A stretch of 64,000 nt of DNA from Nocardia sp. NBC_01503 (GTDB taxonomy: Bacteria; Actinomycetota; Actinomycetes; Mycobacteriales; Mycobacteriaceae). The notes under the pieces are model-generated. The model saw nothing but the letters and a program-made list of their open reading frames with translations. It was not told where the DNA came from and did no database searches. The stretch's first letter is position 1. Each line of letters begins with the position of its first letter. The stretch spans positions 6,696,001 to 6,760,000 of the forward strand of contig NZ_CP109596.1 of the NCBI RefSeq assembly GCF_036327755.1, written 5' to 3'. A program made the position numbers and the translations under genes. Below are positions 58,625 to 64,000 of the stretch, one piece after another.

Positions 58625-59397
58625 CCAACGAACTCTCGGTACCCGACTGGACCGGTGTCACGGCGTCACTGCTACTGGTCGGTCTGGCCGCGCTGATCGC
58701 CTATCGCCAGCGCCTCAACCTCACCCGCGAGTTGCTCATCGCCGCCGCGCGGGCCGGAGTCCAGCTGATCGCCGTGGGCGCGGTACTGCTGATCCTGTTC
58801 CGCCACACCGGATTGCCGGGCGCGCTCGGCTGGGTCGTGCTCATGGTCGTGATCGCGGGCTTCGTAGCCGGCCGCCGCGGCGCGGGCCTACCGCATGCCC
58901 GCCGCTCCGCGACCCTGGGCGTGGCGTTCGGTTCGGCCGTCACCCTCGGCGCGCTGATCCTGTTGGGCGTCATCTCCACCCACGCCCGCGTGGTGGTTCC
59001 GGTGGGCGGGATGATCGTCTCCTCGGCCATGCAGGCCACCGGTATCGCCCTGCGCCGTCTCGCCGAGGACGCGCGACACAACCGCGACGCCGTAGAAGCC
59101 CGTCTGGCGCTTGGCCTTTCGGCGCATGACGCCTTCCTGCCCTATCGCCGCTCGGCGCTGCGCACCGCGCTCATCCCCGCGATAGACTCTACGAAGGTGG
59201 TCGGTCTGATCAGTCTGCCGGGGGCGATGACAGGTTTGATTCTCGCGGGTGTGGATCCGCTCACAGCGATCCGCTACCAGATAGTGGTCATGTATATGCT
59301 CTTGGCCGCAACGACTCTCGCGGCTCTGGCAGCCACCAGGGTCGCCGAACAGACCCTCTTCGACCCCGTGCAGCGCCTGGTGTCGGTGGCCGAATAG
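58621..59397 (+). CDS. fetB: FetB-like (UPF0014) membrane permease
   Basis: GTG 58621 overlaps the fetA stop and gives 258 residues with about seven transmembrane helices. UPF0014 hallmarks are LTRELLIAAARAGVQLIAVGAVLLILF near the N-terminus, PVGGMIVSSAMQATGIALRRLAED in the middle, and LRTALIPAIDSTKVVGLISLPGAMTGLILAG with the conserved PGAMTG near the end. It forms the membrane part of the FetAB transporter, likely exporting iron. Confidence 0.9.
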   Translation: MTNELSVPDWTGVTASLLLVGLAALIAYRQRLNLTRELLIAAARAGVQLIAVGAVLLILFRHTGLPGALGWVVLMVVIAGFVAGRRGAGLPHARRSATLGVAFGSAVTLGALILLGVISTHARVVVPVGGMIVSSAMQATGIALRRLAEDARHNRDAVEARLALGLSAHDAFLPYRRSALRTALIPAIDSTKVVGLISLPGAMTGLILAGVDPLTAIRYQIVVMYMLLAATTLAALAATRVAEQTLFDPVQRLVSVAE

Positions 59398-59476
59398 CGG
59401 TCGGATCGCCGGTTGAGCCTGAAACGCCGGTATTGTCATATCGGCAGGTAAACTGGTTGGGAGATAGGCAGTTTCG

Positions 59477-60457
59477 ATGGAACCAACCGATTTCTTCATG
59501 CCCTACGCGCCGGTGGAGCTCAATCCGCGGGAGCTGGAGGCAGAGGCGGGTATGTGGGAGTGGCTCGAGGCGTTCGAGCTGATACCCACCGAGTTGACGC
59601 GGCGGCGGATGGAACGCACCAGACCTGCGCGAATGTACGCGCTCTGGTGTCCGCACGCCGATGTCGAGGAGCTCACACTCCTGAGCCAGTACACGGCTTG
59701 GGCTTTCGTCGTCGACGATCAGTTCGATATTGAAATTCCGGATCCCCAGCGCAGTTTGGAGGCCGTACAGGCCCTCAACGCGGTATTCGACAGTGCCAGG
59801 CAACCTTCCGGCGTCCTCGCCGTGGCGTTCGCCGACCTGTGGCGGCGGCTGTCGGAGGGCCGCTCGCCGGAGTGGCGCGAAGCCGTGCGGGGGGAGATCC
59901 GGGACTGGCTCTGGACGTACTACACCGAGAGTGTGGGCCGACTCTCCGGAAATCTTCCGGATCTGGAGACCTATCGCGCGCATCGCCGAGACGGGGTGGC
60001 GCTCTTCGTCTTTCTCGATATCAGCGAGCGGGCCGAAGGAGTGGATCTGGCCGCGGCCGCCCGCTATCTTCCGGCCATGCGCAGTCTGCGTGAGGCCGCG
60101 GTCGAGCATATGGGCCTGTTCAACGATGTGCTCTCGGTGGCCTCGGACGAAGCGTCCGGTTACCTCTACAATTCGGTGCTGCTCGCCGAATATCACCTCG
60201 GGCACAACAGACCTCAGGCGCTCAAGCTGGTGAACGACATGCTCACCGAGTGCATAGACCGCATGACGGCAGCCCTGGAGCGACTCCCCGCCGAACTGGA
60301 CGATGCCGGTGTCGTCGATCGTGATCGCGACGACACCTTGGCCACCGCAACCAATTACACGGTGTACGTTCGGGCGAATTTTGATTACCACTATCAAGCG
60401 GCCCGTTATACGAGCGCGCCGGTGGAGGCCCTGGAACACGGCCTGCCACTCACCTGA
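59477..60457 (+). CDS. class I terpene synthase family protein
   Basis: This 326-residue protein starts behind GGGAGAT. The aspartate-rich motif is AFVVDDQFD (DDxxD) at about residues 77-85. The NSE motif is FNDVLSVASDE. Asn and Ser are in place, but the eighth position after Asn is Asp with Glu following, and the usual Lys/Arg before it is Ser. The C-terminal RY pair is in YQAARYTSAP. Class I terpene synthases ionise a prenyl diphosphate with three Mg2+ and cyclise it. The polyprenyl synthase gene downstream probably supplies the substrate. The product cannot be predicted. Confidence 0.88.
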   Translation: MEPTDFFMPYAPVELNPRELEAEAGMWEWLEAFELIPTELTRRRMERTRPARMYALWCPHADVEELTLLSQYTAWAFVVDDQFDIEIPDPQRSLEAVQALNAVFDSARQPSGVLAVAFADLWRRLSEGRSPEWREAVRGEIRDWLWTYYTESVGRLSGNLPDLETYRAHRRDGVALFVFLDISERAEGVDLAAAARYLPAMRSLREAAVEHMGLFNDVLSVASDEASGYLYNSVLLAEYHLGHNRPQALKLVNDMLTECIDRMTAALERLPAELDDAGVVDRDRDDTLATATNYTVYVRANFDYHYQAARYTSAPVEALEHGLPLT

Positions 60458-60608
60458 ACTGCGGCGGAGCCGCCGTTGCCGAAATGAAATCCACAGGCGG
60501 CCCCGCGTTTTCGCATCCGAGTGGGACGATTGGACTCTTCTATGCATGGCCGCCCAATCACCGCCGGGTGGCTGCGGAGGCCGTGTGTCCGAGTGAGCGG
60601 GGCGGATT

Positions 60609-61772
60609 ATGCGAGCGTCGAAACCGACCAGAACCACAGCGGGACAACGACTCGACGGTATGCGCCGATGGGGACTGTCCCGGCCGAGTATGGCCAACCA
60701 GTTGAGCCACAGCGAAATACGCCAGCGGCCCGCCGAGTACGGCCAACACCCGGCCGAGAGTGGCGCACAGCACGCGGCCCGCAGACAGCTGGCCGCCGCC
60801 CGCCTGGCCATCGAACCGGTGCTGCGCGCGGCGGTCGACTCGCTCGCCGACCCGATGGATCGCATGGCGGGCTACCACTTCGGCTGGTGTGATGCCGACG
60901 GAGTGGCGATCACCGGCGCGCAGGGCAAGGCTTTACGCCCTGCTCTCACTTTCGCCGCCGCCGTGGCCTGCGGCGGCAGTATCGAGAACGCGACCCACGC
61001 GGCCGCGGCCGTCGAACTGCTGCACAACTTCTCGCTGGTGCATGACGATGTCATGGACGCGGACCCGTTCCGGCACGGCCGGCCCACGGTCTGGCGGGTG
61101 TGGGGTGAAACCAATGCCACGCTGCTCGGCGATGCTTTGCAGGCACTGGCGCTGGGTGTGCTCTCCGACGGTGTGCCCGAACCGGTCACGGCCGAGGCGG
61201 TCATCCGGCTGGCCCGCGCCACCGTCACACTGTGCCGGGGGCAGTACGAGGATTGCGCCTTCGCGGCGCGGTCCTCGGTGAGCGTGGACGAGTACCTCAC
61301 CATGGCCGCGGGTAAGACCGGTGCGCTCCTGGGCTGTGCGTGCGCCCTCGGCGCGCTCTGCGCGGGCGCGGATCATCGCGTGGTGTCGGCCATGCACACC
61401 TTCGGCTGCGAACTCGGCCTGGTGTTCCAACTGGTCGACGATGCCATCGATATCTGGGGTGATCCCGCGGTGACGGGAAAGCCCGCGCACAGCGATCTGA
61501 TTCAGCGCAAACAGTCGTTCCCGGTGGTCTCCGCACTGGCCTCGGATACCAATCCGGGCCGGGAGTTCGCGCGTATGTATCACGCGCGCCAGCCGATGAC
61601 CGCGCAGCGCGCGGCCCGGGCGGCCCTGTTGATCGAGGAGGCGGGCGGGCGGGAACACACGCTCGGACGTGCCGCCGCCGCATTGGAGTCGGCGCTGGGC
61701 GCACTCCCGCCGGAGGTGGCCGCGGCCGATCTGACGGCGCTGGCGCACCTGGTCGCCCATCGAGACAAGTAA
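60609..61772 (+). CDS. polyprenyl diphosphate synthase (short-chain, GGPP/FPP-type)
   Basis: ATG 60609 gives 387 residues. Later ATGs (60660, 60690) are possible because the first 60 residues are unlike the family. The isoprenyl synthase core has the KALRPALTF entry motif (GKxxRP), first Asp-rich motif LVHDDVMDAD, second Asp-rich motif FQLVDDAIDIWGD, and the KTGAL element. FARM is DDVMD with a short spacer, as in bacterial GGPP or FPP synthases. It lies 150 bp after the terpene synthase gene in the same direction. It probably makes the C15 or C20 substrate for that enzyme. Confidence 0.9.
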   Translation: MRASKPTRTTAGQRLDGMRRWGLSRPSMANQLSHSEIRQRPAEYGQHPAESGAQHAARRQLAAARLAIEPVLRAAVDSLADPMDRMAGYHFGWCDADGVAITGAQGKALRPALTFAAAVACGGSIENATHAAAAVELLHNFSLVHDDVMDADPFRHGRPTVWRVWGETNATLLGDALQALALGVLSDGVPEPVTAEAVIRLARATVTLCRGQYEDCAFAARSSVSVDEYLTMAAGKTGALLGCACALGALCAGADHRVVSAMHTFGCELGLVFQLVDDAIDIWGDPAVTGKPAHSDLIQRKQSFPVVSALASDTNPGREFARMYHARQPMTAQRAARAALLIEEAGGREHTLGRAAAALESALGALPPEVAAADLTALAHLVAHRDK

Positions 61773-61792
61773 TCGACGCAGGGCAGAGGATT

Positions 61793-61817
61793 TATGTGTA
61801 ACCGACGGTTACACATA
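61793..61817. repeat. 25-bp perfect palindrome between convergent genes
   Basis: TATGTGTAACC (61793-61803) and GGTTACACATA (61807-61817) around GAC, with the inner G/C also paired, make a 25-bp dyad with one central A. It lies 20 bp after the prenyl synthase stop and is followed by a T-rich CTTTGTCTCTT. It could be the terminator of the terpene operon, but its form also fits a TetR-type operator. The stretch 61818-61926 shows no gene. Confidence 0.7.
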
Positions 61818-61926
61818 CTTTGTCTCTTACCGAAGAAGGGGGATTGCCGCGCACGACGGGCGACTGATGTCCAAGACAATAGCATCGCGCCCGGCGCGCC
61901 GCGGTGTCACCCCCCTCGAATTCGCC

Positions 61927-63555
61927 TCAACCGAAGACCCGGACACCGCCGACATAGGTCTGATCGACCTGGGTTTCGGCGATCTCCGAGGGCCGGTGTT
62001 CGAACGGATCCCGGTCCAGCACAACGAGATCCGCGAGTGCGCCGACCCGCAGCGTGCCGGTGTCATCGCGGCGGTTCACATACGCCGAGCCGGCGGTGTA
62101 CGCGGCGAGGGCGGTCATCAGATCCAGTCGCTGTTCGGGCAGCAGCGGCGGCTCGTCCGAGTCCGGATGAATGCGATTGACCGCCACATGGATGCCCGCC
62201 AGCGGTGCGGCCTCGCTCACCGGCCAGTCGCTGCCGCACGCGAGAGTGGCGCCGGCGCGCAGCAGATCACCGAACATGTACTGCCGTTCGGCCAGGTCAC
62301 CACCCATGAAGGGCAGGGTGAGCTCATCCATCTGCGCCTCGTGCGCCGCCCACAGCGGTTGCAGATTCGCCACCGCGCCCAGGCGATGGAAGCGTGGGAT
62401 ATCGTCCGCGTGCACCACCTGCAGATGTGCCAGGTGGTGGCGATTGCCGCGCGGGCCGTTGGCGATGAGGGCCGCCTCGACCGCGTCGAGGGATTCGCGG
62501 ACCGCGCGATCGCCCAGGGCGTGGAAGTGCACCTGGAAGTCGAGTGCGTCCAGTTCGGTCACGTAGTCGCGCAGCGCGATCGGATCGACGAAGCTGAGTC
62601 CGGAGTTGCCGGTGCAGCAGCCGTGCCGATCCTTGTACGGCACGGTCATGGCCGCGGTGTAGTTCTCCGCGATGCCGTCCTGCATGATCTTGACGGTGTC
62701 GAGGCGGAAACGCTCGGACTGGAACTGCTTGCGGCGCAGGATCATTGCCGGAATCTGCGCGGCGCCCTGTTCCCGCTCCCACCACTGTGCGCCGCTGACA
62801 CGAGCGGTGAGGGTGCCGTTCTCCGAGGCCGCGAAGTAGGTGGCGGCGTGATCCATCGGACCGCCGTCGGCACTGAGGTACGCGTCCTGCCAGGCGGTGA
62901 TCCCCAGCGCGTGCAGGTGCGCCTGCGCGCGCAGCAGTCCCGCCATCCGGTCCTCGGCGGTGATGGCCGGAAGCACCTGCTCGACCAGGTGCATCGCGCC
63001 CTCCTGGAGCATGCCCGCGGGTGTGCCGTCGGGCTCGCGTTCGATGCGACCGTCCGCCGGATCCGGTGAATCCGCAGTGATCCCGGCCCGTTCCAGCGCC
63101 CGGGTATTGGCCCAGGCGCCGTGATGATCGCGATTGGTGAGATACACCGGGCGATCGGGCACCAGAGCGTCGAGCTGCTGCCGGGTCGGCACACCGCCCG
63201 GAAAGCTCTCCATCGACCAGCCGCTACCGGTAATCCATTCCCGCTCGGGATGTTCGGCGGCATAGGCGGTGATGCGGCGGAAGTACTCATCGAGGTCCAC
63301 CGTGCCGGTGAGATCGCATTCGCCCAGTTCGACGCCTGCGGAGGCGGCGTGGATATGCGCGTCCTGGAAGCCGGGCAACAGGGCCCGTCCGGTCAGATCC
63401 ACCACCTCGGTGCGCGGACCGATCGCTGCCCGCACCTCGGCGTGTCCGACGGCGGTGATGCGGTCGCCGGTGACGGCGAGCGCGGTGGCGCGGCTGCGCG
63501 CCGAGTCCATGGTGAGGACGGTGCCGCCGGTGAACACAAGGTCGGCGTGGGTCAT
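61927..63555 (-). CDS. amidohydrolase, YtcJ-like
   Basis: The ATG at 63553-63555 gives 542 residues. It begins with the ADLVFTGGTVLTMD strand and ALLPGFQDAHIHAASAG, with the HxH metal motif. Further marks are LDTVKIMQDGIAEN with Lys, FQVHFHALGDRAVRESLDAVEAA with the His pair, VVHADDIPRF and ACGSDWPVSEAAPLAG with the catalytic Asp. The C-terminal strand ADLVVLDRDPFE closes the composite domain. This metal-dependent hydrolase group acts on amide or imidate bonds of unknown substrates. It overlaps the upstream permease gene by ATGA, so the permease may import its substrate. Confidence 0.92.
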   Translation of the reverse strand: MTHADLVFTGGTVLTMDSARSRATALAVTGDRITAVGHAEVRAAIGPRTEVVDLTGRALLPGFQDAHIHAASAGVELGECDLTGTVDLDEYFRRITAYAAEHPEREWITGSGWSMESFPGGVPTRQQLDALVPDRPVYLTNRDHHGAWANTRALERAGITADSPDPADGRIEREPDGTPAGMLQEGAMHLVEQVLPAITAEDRMAGLLRAQAHLHALGITAWQDAYLSADGGPMDHAATYFAASENGTLTARVSGAQWWEREQGAAQIPAMILRRKQFQSERFRLDTVKIMQDGIAENYTAAMTVPYKDRHGCCTGNSGLSFVDPIALRDYVTELDALDFQVHFHALGDRAVRESLDAVEAALIANGPRGNRHHLAHLQVVHADDIPRFHRLGAVANLQPLWAAHEAQMDELTLPFMGGDLAERQYMFGDLLRAGATLACGSDWPVSEAAPLAGIHVAVNRIHPDSDEPPLLPEQRLDLMTALAAYTAGSAYVNRRDDTGTLRVGALADLVVLDRDPFEHRPSEIAETQVDQTYVGGVRVFG

Positions 63556-64000
63556 TCGGTTGCTCCTGACAACGAGGGGATCGGTTCGGGCAGGGCTGGC
63601 TCTTCGATGTCTTCGGTTACCAGCGTCTCGCGCGCGGGGCGCAGGAAGTAGGGGGAGCGGCGCACCCATTTGGCCCAGGCGGCGACCGCGATTCCGGACA
63701 GGACCATGGCCAGCGGCACCGAGAGTACGAACCAGCCGTTGTCGGCGGCGACCTCGTAATGGTCGACGCCACTCCAGTAGTCCCAGCTCAGGGCGCCCGC
63801 GAGGCCCAGCAGCAGGATCGCGCCGAGCATCGGCAGGATGACCGGGACCACGGCCGCGCGCACACCGACTCGCAGCAATCCGCGGAATCGGACAGCCGCC
63901 GCGAGTGCGGTCGCGGCGTAGTAGAGCGCGACGATGATGCCGATGGCGTTCACGGTCGCATTGATCAGATCGGGCACCTTCGGAATGGCCAGCGCCACCA
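63552..64000 (-). CDS. APC-type amino acid permease, C-terminal part (5' end outside window)
   Basis: The reverse strand is open from the window edge to the stop at 63552. The visible 149 residues hold about four hydrophobic helices (NATVNAIGIIVALYYAATALAAAV, VILPMLGAILLLGLAG, GWFVLSVPLAMVLSGIAVAAWA) and a charged tail, typical of the end of APC-superfamily permeases. Its stop overlaps the amidohydrolase start, so the two are probably one operon for uptake and hydrolysis of an amino compound. Confidence 0.75.
   Translation of the reverse strand, partial: VALAIPKVPDLINATVNAIGIIVALYYAATALAAAVRFRGLLRVGVRAAVVPVILPMLGAILLLGLAGALSWDYWSGVDHYEVAADNGWFVLSVPLAMVLSGIAVAAWAKWVRRSPYFLRPARETLVTEDIEEPALPEPIPSLSGATE

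Noticed and set aside
60680..60752. Imperfect direct repeat (GCCGAGTAnGGCCAAC) in the prenyl synthase 5' part
   Set aside because: Two short copies inside or near the uncertain N-terminal coding region. They are too short and degenerate to call a repeat element.
61867..63069. 400-codon forward frame opposite the amidohydrolase
   Set aside because: It is antisense to a well-supported amidohydrolase and is His/Arg/Gly-rich without domains.
1..64000. tRNA, rRNA, CRISPR array, insertion sequence or prophage
   Set aside because: No cloverleaf-like or rRNA-like segment, spaced identical repeats, transposase/integrase motif or terminal inverted repeats were recognised. A covariance-model scan was not possible here.

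Overview
The window is high-GC actinobacterial DNA, most likely from Nocardia or a close mycolic-acid-producing relative. That is an inference from the gene families: a KasA/KasB-like ketosynthase, a CmtR-like metal sensor, a SigG-like sigma factor, GabD2-like dehydrogenase, DUF1707, conservon (Cvn) operons, a KstR-like palindrome, many GTG starts and short or absent leaders. No rRNA, tRNA, CRISPR array, insertion sequence or phage gene was seen. Genes are densely packed, with many 4-nt ATGA/GTGA overlaps and strong hairpin terminators between convergent genes.

Region 1 (1-9000). After a partial MFS exporter, two small envelope-type proteins and an amidohydrolase comes a compact Calvin-Benson-Bassham (CBB) island. 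It holds a LysR regulator (cbbR) transcribed away from rbcL, rbcS, cbbX, a class I fructose-1,6-bisphosphatase and a class I phosphoribulokinase. Only the cycle-specific enzymes plus the red-type Rubisco activase are present, so the remaining steps must come from housekeeping genes. A near-perfect 25-bp inverted repeat lies in the cbbR/rbcL gap, and a hairpin terminator closes the operon.

Region 2 (9000-28200). Mixed metabolism and regulation: DUF308 and DUF1275 membrane proteins, a thiolase, a winged-helix protein, an amidase, an HxlR regulator divergent from an MFS exporter, a serine-hydrolase lipoprotein, two NUDIX hydrolases, an SRPBCC protein, a membrane-anchored HNH nuclease, a nitronate-monooxygenase-like flavoprotein behind a KstR-like box, a TetR/ketosynthase divergent pair, a PAP2 phosphatase, a two-component system whose genes overlap tail to tail, and a RHH/PIN toxin-antitoxin pair.

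Region 3 (28200-37400). A methionine-salvage operon with a fused mtnA-mtnB gene followed by mtnD and mtnC. Then come MepB, two WYL regulators whose operators share a GGAC-N7-GTCC core, an epoxide hydrolase, a CmtR-like regulator coupled to a cation-efflux gene, and a DinB/RidA pair.

Region 4 (37370-44831). Two tandem conservons on the minus strand. The first is complete (CvnA-B-C-D). The second has CvnA-B-D and lacks the DUF742 gene CvnC. Both keep the same 23-nt cvnA/cvnB overlap, which points to duplication and loss.

Region 5 (45200-64000). PhoA-type alkaline phosphatase coupled to a lipoprotein gene, a SigG-like factor coupled to an MFS exporter, an aldehyde dehydrogenase with DUF779 and a GAF-domain regulator, a decayed luciferase-like monooxygenase start, two paralogous actinobacterial proteins, a flavin monooxygenase/TetR pair, a FetAB-like ABC system, and a two-gene terpene locus (class I terpene synthase plus polyprenyl diphosphate synthase). 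The window ends in an amidohydrolase coupled to a partial APC-type permease.
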